Positions 18,021 to 27,203 of a stretch of DNA of 64,000 nt are shown in pieces. The DNA is from Sulfitobacter geojensis (GTDB lineage: Bacteria; Pseudomonadota; Alphaproteobacteria; Rhodobacterales; Rhodobacteraceae). Position 1 is the first letter of the stretch, and each line of letters opens with the position of its first letter. Under the pieces are notes generated by a model, which saw nothing but the letters and a program-made list of their open reading frames with translations, was not told the origin of the DNA and ran no database searches. A program made the position numbers and the translations under genes. The DNA lies in assembly GCF_000622325.1 (NCBI RefSeq), contig NZ_JASE01000005.1, forward strand, positions 1,054,001 to 1,118,000. Direction: 5' to 3'.

Positions 18021-19055
18021 GTGTCAAAATTATCTGAACATACACCGCGCCCTTTGGCCGCCCTTGGGTGGTCTGATTTCTTTGATGCACAGCTGGGCGC
18101 GGATGAAACATCGCTTGCGCGTCTGCGCATTGCGACTGTGCACCGCTCGCGCCTCACGGCCGAAGGTCCGGCGGGGACGGTCAAAGTCAACCTGCCGGCG
18201 ACATCGAAAACCACGGACTTCGCTGTGGGCGATTGGGTCTTGGCGGATCCTGAAACGCGCATGTTTCTGCGCCGTCTGGACCGGCATGCCTTGCTGGAGC
18301 GCAAGACGGAAGGCGCGCGGGTCCCACAGTTGATCGCGGCGAATGTCGATACTTTGTTTATTGTGACTTCCTGCAACGACGACTTTAACCCCGCGCGTCT
18401 TGAACGCTATCTGGCGCTGGCCAACGAGGCGGAGACACAGCCGGTGATCGTCCTGACCAAGGCCGATCAGGCGCGCACGGTCACGCCCTTCGAAGAACAG
18501 GCCAAGGCCTTGCAACGTGGTTTGTCTGTTGTGACTCTTAACGCGAAAACACCCGAGGCGGCGCAGATGCTGGCCCCGTGGTGCGGCCCCGGACAGACGG
18601 TGGCGCTGGTAGGGTCGTCCGGTGTGGGCAAGTCGACGTTGCTGAACACGCTGGCCAACAAAACGGGTGAGGACGCCCAAGCAACCGGCGGCATCCGCGA
18701 GGATGATGCGAAAGGGCGCCACACAACGACGGCGCGGTCCCTGCACACCACGCAGGCGGGGGGCTGTGTGATTGATACGCCGGGCATCCGCACGCTGCAT
18801 CTTAGTGACGTGGCCGCAGGACTGGACGTGCTGTTTGCTGAAATCGCGGAGCTCGCCCCGGATTGCAAATTCCGCGACTGTACCCACGCCCATGAACCGG
18901 GTTGCGCGGTGCAGGCGGGGATCGCCGCAGGCAGCGTGATGCCAGACCGGTTGGAACGCTGGCGTAAACTGGCGGATGAAAATCAGGACAACACCCCGCA
19001 AACTACGGGTCCACGCGGCAACAAAAAACCGCAAGGGAAGCGCCGGAAACGCTAA
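18021..19055 (+). CDS. rsgA: Ribosome small subunit-dependent GTPase A
   Basis: Circularly permuted GTPase that helps 30S subunit maturation; 344 residues from the GTG at 18021. Order of motifs is the permuted one: an OB-like N-terminal domain, G4 (LTKADQ) near residue 140, then the P-loop GSSGVGKST at 198-206, then G3 (DTPGIRTL) near 255. The C-terminal zinc knuckle CKFRDCTHAHEPGC follows. A TTG at 17985 would add 12 residues but lacks a ribosome site, whereas AGGA precedes the GTG. The basic tail (GNKKPQGKRRKR) suits RNA contact. Identification is firm; the start is less so. Confidence 0.94.
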   Translation: MSKLSEHTPRPLAALGWSDFFDAQLGADETSLARLRIATVHRSRLTAEGPAGTVKVNLPATSKTTDFAVGDWVLADPETRMFLRRLDRHALLERKTEGARVPQLIAANVDTLFIVTSCNDDFNPARLERYLALANEAETQPVIVLTKADQARTVTPFEEQAKALQRGLSVVTLNAKTPEAAQMLAPWCGPGQTVALVGSSGVGKSTLLNTLANKTGEDAQATGGIREDDAKGRHTTTARSLHTTQAGGCVIDTPGIRTLHLSDVAAGLDVLFAEIAELAPDCKFRDCTHAHEPGCAVQAGIAAGSVMPDRLERWRKLADENQDNTPQTTGPRGNKKPQGKRRKR

Positions 19056-19095
19056 GTGCTCTTTTCTTGGGGCGCGGTGAATGCGAACATGCGCC

Positions 19096-20523
19096 ATGTC
19101 AAAGAAAACTCTGAATGCGGAAAATCTGGCAGCACTTGGCGCGGAAACCCTCGCCAATCTCCTGATCGAGGTCAGCACCGGCAGCGCCGAAATCAAACGG
19201 CGATTGCGGCTGGAACTGAGCCATAATCTGGGACCGACCGAACTGGCCCGTGATGTGCGCAAACGGCTGAATTCCATCCGGCGCTCGACCAGTTTTGTCG
19301 GCTGGCGAAGGCGCAAGGCGCTGATCAAGGATTTGACCACGCAGGCCGAGATGATCATCGGCAAGATTGCGCCAGATGCGCCTGATGTCGCTTTCGATCT
19401 GCTGTGGGAATTCGTCGATCTGGCCCCGTCGGTTTACGAACGCGTTGATGACAGCCGCGGGGATGTGGGGGACGTATTTCGCAACGCACGTGCGCAGCTT
19501 GAAGACATCGCGCCGCGTGCCGGTCTGGACCCGCAGGTCTTGGCGCTGCGGGTATGGGAGGTTATGCGCGACAACGGCTATGGTGAATTCGACGGCATCA
19601 TCGGGTTGATGGCGAACACGTTGGGAACGGCGGGGCTTGATCACCTCAAGACACTGGTTACGGCCCATGCTGAAACACCCGTTGAGGAACCACAGAGCCA
19701 CGCCGCCATTCAATTTCTTCGCGATTTACGCAGCAACGGTGGCAATTACGCCGAAGAGCAAAAGTCGCGTCTGATCAAGCGGTGTCTGCAAGAGATCGCC
19801 GTCGCGCAGGGCGATACCGATGCCTATGTTGCGCAATATTCTGCGGCGGAACTCGCCCGTCCGCATGTCGCGGCAGAAGTGGCCGAACTTGAACTGGGCG
19901 AAGGACGCGCCAGCGCGGCGCTGGCGGTTCTGACAGGCGCCGATCTGGATCAGCGGCGCGTGGATGATTTGCGATGGGACAGGGTTTACATCGCCTGTCT
20001 TCTTGCGCTGGACCGGTTGCCGGACGCGCAGACCCACCGATGGTCGGTATTTTGCGCTACGCTGGATCGTGACGTGTTGCGCGACTACCTGAAAGTGCTG
20101 CCGGATTTTGATGACATCGAGGTCGAGGATGAGGCCAAAGCGCATGCATTACAGTTTGAGGACATCACCACCGCGTTGTCCTTCTTCCTGGAATGGCCCG
20201 ATTTGATATTCGCGGCCAAACTGGTCGAGGACCGCGCCGAAGAACTGAACGGGAACCATTACGAGTTGCTGACCCCTGCCGCGGAATCCTTGCGTGACAG
20301 GCACCCGCGGGCTGCGGTTTTGTTGTGGCGGGCGATGATTGATTATGCGCTCTCGGAGGGGCGCACCACACGATACGGCCATGCTGCCGATCATTTGATG
20401 GATTGTATCGCCGCTGATCTTGAGGTGACGGATTACGGCCGTTTCCCGCCGCATGAAGTGTTCGAGGGGTATTTGCGCGAGCGGCACAAACACAAGTCGT
20501 CGTTCTGGGCGCGGCTGCCCTAA
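19096..20523 (+). CDS. DUF6880 family protein
   Basis: A 475-residue, mostly helical soluble protein with no signal peptide or membrane segment. The N-terminal part (residues 1-80) is rich in Arg and Lys, and the C-terminal part (LLTPAAESLRDRHPRAAVLLWRAMIDYALSEGRTT) resembles helical-repeat proteins annotated as DUF6880, some of which were once described as zinc-finger SWIM-associated. No SWIM CxCxnCxH motif is present. The molecular function is unknown. It lies 40 bases after rsgA on the same strand and its stop overlaps the convergent DUF1801 gene by 4 bases. The ATG at 19096 is chosen over 19081 because it matches the usual MSKKTLN-type start; neither has a strong ribosome site. Confidence 0.75.
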   Translation: MSKKTLNAENLAALGAETLANLLIEVSTGSAEIKRRLRLELSHNLGPTELARDVRKRLNSIRRSTSFVGWRRRKALIKDLTTQAEMIIGKIAPDAPDVAFDLLWEFVDLAPSVYERVDDSRGDVGDVFRNARAQLEDIAPRAGLDPQVLALRVWEVMRDNGYGEFDGIIGLMANTLGTAGLDHLKTLVTAHAETPVEEPQSHAAIQFLRDLRSNGGNYAEEQKSRLIKRCLQEIAVAQGDTDAYVAQYSAAELARPHVAAEVAELELGEGRASAALAVLTGADLDQRRVDDLRWDRVYIACLLALDRLPDAQTHRWSVFCATLDRDVLRDYLKVLPDFDDIEVEDEAKAHALQFEDITTALSFFLEWPDLIFAAKLVEDRAEELNGNHYELLTPAAESLRDRHPRAAVLLWRAMIDYALSEGRTTRYGHAADHLMDCIAADLEVTDYGRFPPHEVFEGYLRERHKHKSSFWARLP

Positions 20524-20927
20524 GCTTTTTTGCGCAGGTGATAGGTGAGCGCGGCGGCAATGCAGATTCGAAGCGCTTGACCCGCGTCGCCATCTGTCGT
20601 TGAAACAAGAACTGCGCGGTTTTTGGCGTAGGCCAAAGCAGTGCCAAACTGGGCGCGGAATTCTTCGACCAGCGTGGTGTTGCAATTGAAAAACAATGCG
20701 GGCTGGCCGGACGTTTTTTCAACGCCAAGCCGTATGGTGCTGCCGGATTTGCTTTGGCTGGTCAGATAAGCGGGTTCGCCCCAGCGCAGCGCCTCTTCAA
20801 TATCGCCGATGCGCGGGTCGGCTAGCGCTGCGTCAAAAATCATCTGCCGCAATCTGAGCAATCTCTCCCGATGATCAGGCGCGAATTTGTCAAAGGCGGG
20901 CGATATCTGCGCAGGGATGGCGTGCAT
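20520..20927 (-). CDS. DUF1801 domain-containing protein
   Basis: Small cytosolic protein, 135 residues, of the DUF1801/YdhG-like fold. Typical features are LRQMIFDAA near residue 27, EALRWGEPAY near 45, and the late AVLVSTTDGDAG strand. Family members are of uncertain function, though some are linked to stress or iron-chaperone-like roles. It is convergent with the DUF6880 gene (4-base overlap) and has its own promoter region in the 279-base gap to the right, which also once served the decayed ugpB. I see no other gene in that gap. Confidence 0.8.
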   Translation of the reverse strand: MHAIPAQISPAFDKFAPDHRERLLRLRQMIFDAALADPRIGDIEEALRWGEPAYLTSQSKSGSTIRLGVEKTSGQPALFFNCNTTLVEEFRAQFGTALAYAKNRAVLVSTTDGDAGQALRICIAAALTYHLRKKA

Positions 20928-21206
20928 GAATTTCCCTTTTCCGCGGGATTTCGATTGTGTTCAGTTCAAGTTTAAAGCAGCGATGCCGCTTATGAAACTT
21001 GTTTACCCGCTGATCCGAAGGAAATTCCGTAACATACTGTTAAAAATACGCTTTCTCTAACAAGTTCGTTGCGAAACCTTGTCAAACGCCCTGCAAGTGT
21101 TGCGGATGAACCGGGGCAGCTGAATGTCGTTTGTGTCGCCGCGCCACGGCTCTGGTCTGAAACCAGTGGCCGAAATGACAACGCACCGCTGTGGTGCAGG
21201 GGAGAA

Positions 21207-22982
21207 ATCAAGAAAAAGTCTTTCATCGGCGCGCTCGCCGTTTCAACCATGCTGTCGCCAATCGCTGCAATGGCCCAAACCGAAGTGCATATCTAGCATG
21301 CTTTCACGGGGCGTCTGGGTGAACTGGTCGCCGCACAAGTCGAAGAGTTCAACGCAAGTCAGGACGACTATACCGTCGTACAGACCCACAAAGGAAACTA
21401 TTCCGAAACGCTGAACGCGGGGATTGCCGCGTTTCGCGCCGGCGAACAGCCCCACATCCTGATGGTGTTCGAAGTCGGCACAGCCACGATGATGGCAGCC
21501 AAGGGCGCAATCCGTCCGGTGCATGAAGTCATGGCCAACAGCGGCGCAACGTTTGAGCCGGATGCCTATATCGGTGCTGTAAAAGGGTACTATACGTCTG
21601 CGGAGGGTGACATGTTGTCGTTGCCGTTCAACTCTTCCACACCTGTTCTTTGGGTGAACCGCGATGCGATGGAAGCTGCCGGTGTTGATCCCGATACAGA
21701 CCTGTCCACATGGCAGAACGTCGGCACCACACTGGACGCGCTGAAGGCGGGGGGCGAAGATTGCCCGCTGGTCACAGCATGGCAAAGCTGGATCCACCTT
21801 GAGAACCTGTCGGCCTATCATGACGTGCCGTTCGCCAGCAAAGACAACGGTTTCGCCGGTGTCGACACAGAACTGATGCTGAACGGCGAAGCACAGGTGG
21901 CACACCTGAATGCGATGGGCCAGTGGGCCAAGGATGGCAAGTTCATCTATGCCGGCCGTCGCAACGAGGGCGGTGCGAACTTCCGCTCCGGCGAATGCGC
22001 ATTGTTCACCGAAAGCTCGGCGGGTTACGCAGGGATCAAGGCCGATGCAGAGTTTGAGTTTGACGTGCGTCCGCTGCCTTATTGGGAAGGCGTTGGAAAT
22101 GCGCCACAAAACACCATCATCGGTGGTGCGTCCTTGTGGGTGATGGAAGGTCATGAGGCGGAAGAATACAAAGGTGCAGGCACGTTCCTGAGCTATCTGT
22201 CCTCGTCCGATGTTCAGGCCAAATGGCATCAGGACACCGGTTACTTGCCAATCACCACGGAAGCCGGCGAAGCGACACGCGCGGCGGGTTTTTATGACGA
22301 AAACCCCGGCACCGATGTTGCGGTAATCCAGATGACCACCAACCAGCCGACGGCCAATTCCAAAGGTCTGCGTCTGGGATCGTTTGACCAGATCCGGGGC
22401 ATCATCGACGAAGATCTGGAAGGTATCTGGTCGGGTGACAAGACAGCACAAAAAGCAATGGACAGCGCCAAAGAGCTTGGCGATGCATTGCTGCGCATGG
22501 TTGCGGGGCTGGAAACCGTATCGGGTGGCGAAGTGCAGATTGGCGGCCAGCGCGCCAATGACAAGGAACCGATGGACCGCGATATCGCGATGGTGTTCCA
22601 GAACTACGCGCTTTATCCGCATATGTCGGTGCGCCAGAACATGGGCTACGGGTTGAAGATTGCAAAGCTGCCCAAGGACCAGATCGAGGCCAAGGTGGTC
22701 GCGGCCGGCGTCGGGCCGGACGGACCGGTCAAGCTGGGCGTGCGGCCGGAACATCTGCTGGTGCAGGACGACGGCGCGATCCGCGTTCAGGCCAGAATGG
22801 CAGAACCACTGGGGGCAAACACATTGCTGCACGGGGCTGTCGATGCCGTAAGCGGTAATTTCACTGCCAGCCTACAAGGTGTGCATCTGATGGATCAGCC
22901 CAGCTAAGAACTGCGTTTTACCATTCAGCCGGATAAGGCACATCTGTTCGATGTGGATACCGGCCTGCGCCGCGCAACTTAA
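21207..22982 (+). pseudogene. Decayed ugpB-ugpC fusion (glycerol-3-phosphate ABC transporter remnant)
   Basis: The remnant of a ugp operon. The reading frame begins with an ATC (21207) where an ATG is expected, codes for a signal peptide (KKKSFIGALAVSTMLSPIAAMA), and meets TAG at 21294-21296 where UgpB normally has Trp before His. UgpB is then recognisable almost to its end ([56 protein letters not shown]). At about 22490-22500 it passes directly into UgpC at [16 protein letters not shown], so ugpA, ugpE and the UgpC Walker A region are gone. After DQIEAKVV (about 22695) a second deletion jumps to [11 protein letters not shown], removing the signature motif and Walker B. A second stop (TAA, 22905-22907) precedes the natural UgpC end at 22980-22982. 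Confidence 0.9.
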
Positions 22983-22983
22983 C

Positions 22984-23313
22984 TCACGCGGGCAGAAGCG
23001 CCTTTTGCACGGCATCATCCCAACCCAAATACCAGTCCTCACCATCCTGTAGAACGGGGCGGGCCATGACCTTGGGCTGTGCGGCGATCTGTGCCTCGGC
23101 TTCGGAGGCTTTTAACCACGCGCTGAGCGCGCGGTAATCGTTTGAGGTCCGGTCCACCAACCGGTCGCCAAATTCGGCGATCATGACCGCCAATTCGTCC
23201 TCGCTCAGCGGGTCGGCGCGCACATCGCGAAAGGCGACATCTTTGCGCACCGCCTCCAGCGCCTTGCGGGCTTTTTGGCATACCGAACAGGTGCTCAGTC
23301 CGTAAATCATCAT
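22984..23313 (-). CDS. ArsC/Spx-family thioredoxin-fold protein
   Basis: Arsenate reductase-like (YffB/Spx superfamily) protein, 109 residues. The redox motif STCSVCQKAR gives C9 and C12, with a mid-region NDYRALSAW and the late PKVMARPVL that carries the conserved cis-proline region. True arsenate reductases of this group usually have one N-terminal cysteine and an RxR set; here the CxxC resembles Spx-like proteins, so the substrate is uncertain. It ends 1 base from the ugp remnant on the opposite strand and looks intact. Confidence 0.85.
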   Translation of the reverse strand: MMIYGLSTCSVCQKARKALEAVRKDVAFRDVRADPLSEDELAVMIAEFGDRLVDRTSNDYRALSAWLKASEAEAQIAAQPKVMARPVLQDGEDWYLGWDDAVQKALLPA

Positions 23314-23381
23314 GGTGCAAATCCTTTCGGGAGTTGTCGTGCACTTTGGGTCATCGGCCAGGGCTGCGCAACAGTTTCGGT

Positions 23382-24662
23382 TTAGGTGACCCGCGACCCT
23401 GCGGTCACGGTAGGGGGGGCGGCGTTCAGGCTTTCGATGGCGAAACCGGCGGCGGCTTTGTAATTCGCCATAAACTGCTGCCGTTCAGTGGCGGGCATGA
23501 CGGTTTCGATATCGTCGAACACACCACCGCAGCGTTCATCAAGCAGGTTCAACATGCCAAACGGGCCTGCCCCGCGATTACGCAACACCAATGCAGAAAT
23601 CGGGCCGCACAGCTGCGTGTCATAGGCAGAAAGAGCAGTCGCGGTCACGCCGTGTTCCAACATCTGTGCGCCGATGACCCGTGCATCGACAATCGCTTGA
23701 CTGGCACCGTTTGATCCCGTGGGATACATCGCATGGGCCGCATCGCCCATCAGGGCAACGGGGCCGTCAACCCACGTTGGAATAGGATCGCGGTCGATCA
23801 TCGGGTTCTCGAATGCGCAATCCGCACGGCGCAGCATGGCAGGCACGTCCAACCAGTCATAACGGAATTGATCAAAGTGATGGATAAACCTGTCAACTTC
23901 GACAGGTCGGAACCAACCGGACTGTTGCCAGCCTTCGGCATTGTCCATCGTGACTTCGGCGATCCAGTTCACGATGCAGGTGCCATCTGCATCCGGCGGT
24001 GAAATTGGATAGATCACCATGCGATGCTGATGTGTGCCCAAGCCCACAAAGGACGATCCGGTGCGCAGCGGCTTCATGCGCACCGTGCCGCGCCACATCA
24101 ATGCACCGCCCCAGTGGATAGGGGGCTGGTCGGGGTGCATCTGTGCACGAACGGTTGAATGGATGCCATCCGCGCCAATCAACAGGCGGGCCCGCAGCTG
24201 TTTGATTGTTCCGTCCTCCCTGGTGACATCAACCGTTACGCCCCCGTCGCATATCTCGTAGTTTTGCAGGCGGCGACCAAGGCGCACGGCATCCGGCCCC
24301 AACCGGTCCAGCACAGTTTGATACAGTAACATGTGAAAGGCGCCGCGGTCCGCGGCATATTGGGGCCAGTTGTATCCGGCCAATTGCCCGCGCGGTTCGG
24401 CATAGACTTCCTTGCCGTTCAACCCGACCAACGCCCATTCCCGCGCCGGCACGCCGATGCTGTCCAGCGCGTCAGCCGTGATGCCAAGATCGAACAATTC
24501 GCGCACGGCATTGGGTTGGATGTTGATGCCCACGCCCATAGGGCGCATTTCCGCGGCGCTTTCCAGCACCACGCAGGGCACGCCGATCTGGTGCAATGTC
24601 AACGCCAGTGTCAGGCCACCAATACCGCCGCCGGCGATGAGTACAGGAGTGTCAGTGGTCAT
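23382..24662 (-). CDS. FAD-dependent monooxygenase (salicylate hydroxylase-like)
   Basis: Class A flavoprotein hydroxylase, 426 residues from the ATG at 24662. The FAD-binding GGGIGGLTLAL is at the N-terminus, the DGIHSTVR motif near residue 160, and GDAAHAMYPTGSNGASQA near 300, which binds FAD and NAD(P)H phosphates. The family hydroxylates phenolic or heteroaromatic acids at the cytosolic side. An in-frame upstream extension to 24737 is rejected because it precedes the canonical MTTDTPVLIAGGG start. It stands alone, so the substrate is not deducible. The 250-base gap to the right holds no gene and probably divergent promoters. Confidence 0.87.
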   Translation of the reverse strand: MTTDTPVLIAGGGIGGLTLALTLHQIGVPCVVLESAAEMRPMGVGINIQPNAVRELFDLGITADALDSIGVPAREWALVGLNGKEVYAEPRGQLAGYNWPQYAADRGAFHMLLYQTVLDRLGPDAVRLGRRLQNYEICDGGVTVDVTREDGTIKQLRARLLIGADGIHSTVRAQMHPDQPPIHWGGALMWRGTVRMKPLRTGSSFVGLGTHQHRMVIYPISPPDADGTCIVNWIAEVTMDNAEGWQQSGWFRPVEVDRFIHHFDQFRYDWLDVPAMLRRADCAFENPMIDRDPIPTWVDGPVALMGDAAHAMYPTGSNGASQAIVDARVIGAQMLEHGVTATALSAYDTQLCGPISALVLRNRGAGPFGMLNLLDERCGGVFDDIETVMPATERQQFMANYKAAAGFAIESLNAAPPTVTAGSRVT

Positions 24663-24913
24663 ATCTGTGCATCCGTTAAAATGGGAGAATGGGCATACCT
24701 GCCATTTTCGATTTATGTTTTTTGCGCCTGTCAACACAGACCTTCATAGAAAACACACCAAACCACAACGGCTTTGCAAAGAAGCGCAGGCTACCCGTGA
24801 TTGGTGTATTCCGCCTGCGCCCATTGGTTAAGACCGGTGCAGACACAACTGGGCAGTTGATTTTCAGCCGTGTTGAACTGTAGAGGACTCGCTAACTCAA
24901 AGGGGTAACACAT

Positions 24914-26395
24914 ATGACGCAACAAGGTGACGCACGGCATCTAGAGACACTGGACCGCGATCTGGAACGTTACTCCAATCTTGACCGGCTCAGCAGCTAC
25001 ACTTCGCGTCCACTGGTGGGACCGGGCATTTCACTGGTCTTTGTGCTGTTGGCCGGTATCTCCGCGATGCTGTTCTTCGGTCAGGAAAGCAATACGGTCA
25101 TTGTCGTGATTGCCGCCTGTTTGGGGGCCTATATGGCGCTGAACATCGGGGCGAATGATGTGGCCAACAATGTGGGGCCTGCGGTGGGTGCGGGTGCCTT
25201 GTCGATGGGCGGTGCTATTGCAATTGCTGTGGTTTTTGAAGGCGCGGGGGCGCTGATTGCGGGCGGGGATGTTGTTTCAACCATCGCCAAAGGCATCATT
25301 GCACCCGAAAGCATGGGCACAGCGTCGGTGTTTATCTGGGCCATGATGGCAGCCCTGTTGTCGGCCGCCCTGTGGGTGAACCTTGCCACATGGGTCGGGG
25401 CGCCGGTTTCAACGACGCATTCCGTCGTCGGGGGCGTCATGGGCGCGGGCATTGCCGCGGCCGGTTTTGCAGCGGTAAACTGGCCAACCATGGGTAAGAT
25501 CGCAGCCAGCTGGGTGATCTCGCCCGTGCTGGGGGGCGTGATTGCGGCGTTTTTCCTGTGGGTTATCAAGTCGCGCATTATCTATCGCGAAGACAAAATC
25601 GCGGCCGCGCGTACGTGGGTGCCGCTGCTGGTCGGCATTATGGCAGGGGCGTTCGGGTCTTATCTGGCGCTGAAGGGGCTGAAGAAGATCATCAAGATTG
25701 ACATGTCATCGGCCCTAATCATCGGGCTTGCCGTTGGTGTTCTGGTCTGGTTGGTGATGATCCCCGTCATCCGCAAACAGGCCGAGGGGCTTGAAAACCG
25801 GAACAAGTCGCTGAAAGTACTGTTTGGTATCCCGCTGGTCGTTTCGGCGGCTTTGTTGTGCTTTGCGCATGGTGCCAACGATGTCGCAAACGCGGTTGGT
25901 CCACTGGCCGCGATCGTCCAGGCGTCGCAATCCGGCGATTTCACACAAGCCGTCAGCATTCCGTTCTGGGTCATGGTGATCGGTGCCTTGGGCATATCGT
26001 TTGGTCTGTTTCTGTTCGGCCCCAAACTGATCCGCATGGTCGGGGGACAGATTACCAAACTGAACCCGATGCGCGCTTATTGCGTGGCGCTGTCGGCTGC
26101 GATCACAGTTATTCTCGCCAGTTGGCTGGGCCTGCCGGTCAGCTCGACCCATATTGCGGTTGGCGGTGTTTTCGGAGTTGGTTTTTTCCGCGAATGGGAT
26201 GCAGAACGGCGCATGCGCAAGGCACGCCTTCGTTTGCCCGATACAACGGTTCACGCACCAGAAGAGCGCAGACGGCGCAAATTGGTTCGCCGCTCGCATG
26301 TCATGACAATCCTCGCGGCATGGGTCATTACCGTTCCGGCGGCGGCCGTCCTGTCGGCAGTGATCTTTTTAGGGATCAATCAAGTAATGAGTTAA
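24914..26395 (+). CDS. Inorganic phosphate transporter (PiT family)
   Basis: Inner-membrane phosphate (or related anion) permease with the duplicated PiT signature: LNIGANDVANNVGPAVGAG near residue 75 and CFAHGANDVANAVGPLAAI near 315. The paired APVSTTHSVVGGVMGAG and LPVSSTHIAVGGVFGVG also occur. 493 residues with about 12 hydrophobic segments and a charged loop. Its N-terminus has a 35-residue cytosolic lead. No PhoU-like regulator is adjacent, unlike many PiT loci. Confidence 0.92.
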   Translation: MTQQGDARHLETLDRDLERYSNLDRLSSYTSRPLVGPGISLVFVLLAGISAMLFFGQESNTVIVVIAACLGAYMALNIGANDVANNVGPAVGAGALSMGGAIAIAVVFEGAGALIAGGDVVSTIAKGIIAPESMGTASVFIWAMMAALLSAALWVNLATWVGAPVSTTHSVVGGVMGAGIAAAGFAAVNWPTMGKIAASWVISPVLGGVIAAFFLWVIKSRIIYREDKIAAARTWVPLLVGIMAGAFGSYLALKGLKKIIKIDMSSALIIGLAVGVLVWLVMIPVIRKQAEGLENRNKSLKVLFGIPLVVSAALLCFAHGANDVANAVGPLAAIVQASQSGDFTQAVSIPFWVMVIGALGISFGLFLFGPKLIRMVGGQITKLNPMRAYCVALSAAITVILASWLGLPVSSTHIAVGGVFGVGFFREWDAERRMRKARLRLPDTTVHAPEERRRRKLVRRSHVMTILAAWVITVPAAAVLSAVIFLGINQVMS

Positions 26396-26698
26396 CCATC
26401 GGTTGAGGTGTATCTTTAGTAAGATCGCCAGGCGGGTATTTGCGAAACGCCGAAGTGCGCAACACAGAGTTATTTGCAAGCGATGCATTAAGCACACGCT
26501 TGTTCCTAGGGAGTTGTTTTAACCGGAAATTATTTTGCTTTCGGTCTGACTAAATCAATTGCGATCCTACTGGACGATCAAGGTCCATCGGCCCTGCACG
26601 AGAAATGTTTTTGTTTTTAGGGCGATCTCACGTAATGTTACATAATTATTTATTAGTTGCCGCATTTTTATAGTTCAATTCTTTTGAAAGGGTCGGCA
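26396..26698. other. Intergenic AT-rich region, likely promoter
   Basis: About 300 bases between the PiT gene and the lipoprotein gene, clearly more AT-rich than its surroundings (especially 26510-26690). A dyad GTAA-TG-TTAC occurs near 26633-26642. I see no gene, RNA or terminator; it probably carries the promoter of the lipoprotein-caspase-autotransporter set. Confidence 0.4.
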
Positions 26699-27187
26699 AT
26701 GATCAGACCATTTATGTACGCCACTTGTGCGATTTCTGCGCTTCTATTGGGGGCATGCGCCCCTCCCGGGCAGGGTGCCGCGGGATTTCGGGATATTGAC
26801 TGGCCCCGTGCAGATCATCTGATGAGTGCAAGCGAGAACCGGGAAATCGAAATACTTCTGGCGCGCCTTGGATATATGCGTGGCGGGGCGGATGGCGTGA
26901 TTACCACGTCGACCCGTCAGGCGATCAGAACTTATCAGCGCGATATCGGGGCGCCTGTAACCGGTTTTGTCAGCACGCCGCTGTTGCAAAGTCTGCGGTC
27001 GAACGCGCCGCAACAGGCGGCAAGCACAACCACCTACGCCCAGCCGAAAAAGGCAAAAACTGCGGCCAAGGCGGCCCCAAAGCAGCGTCCGGCACCAGCG
27101 CAAAAACCGTCGACACCGTCGACTGCGGAGCCGTCGGGTGACGCAGGTGGCGGGGCAGGCGGCTCCGGTGGTGGCGCATGGAACTGA
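26699..27187 (+). CDS. Peptidoglycan-binding lipoprotein
   Basis: A 162-residue lipoprotein. The ATG at 26699 follows GAAAGGG; the lipobox LLLGAC puts the lipidated cysteine at about residue 20. Residues 45-100 form a PG_binding_1 domain (EIEILLARLGYMRGGADG, then TRQAIRTYQRDIG). The tail is low complexity: Ala/Lys/Pro-rich, then a Gly-rich end (GGGAGGSGGGAWN), which may act as a flexible linker. It starts an apparent operon with the caspase-like gene 16 bases downstream. A cell-wall anchor or adaptor role is inferred. Confidence 0.85.
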   Translation: MIRPFMYATCAISALLLGACAPPGQGAAGFRDIDWPRADHLMSASENREIEILLARLGYMRGGADGVITTSTRQAIRTYQRDIGAPVTGFVSTPLLQSLRSNAPQQAASTTTYAQPKKAKTAAKAAPKQRPAPAQKPSTPSTAEPSGDAGGGAGGSGGGAWN

Positions 27188-27203
27188 TTGCGCTGCAGGG
27201 CAT

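Noticed and set aside
21243-22832. A 529-codon open frame on the minus strand
   Set aside because: Antisense to the ugp remnant; composition is that of a shadow frame with no family features.
21462-22907. A 481-codon open frame that could be called an intact extracellular solute-binding protein
   Set aside because: It joins most of UgpB to two separate pieces of UgpC and its true N-terminus lies upstream of an in-frame TAG; it is a deletion remnant.
18021-26395. Possible mobile element around the ugp remnant
   Set aside because: No transposase, integrase, terminal inverted repeat or tRNA flank was found; the decay is explained by simple deletions.
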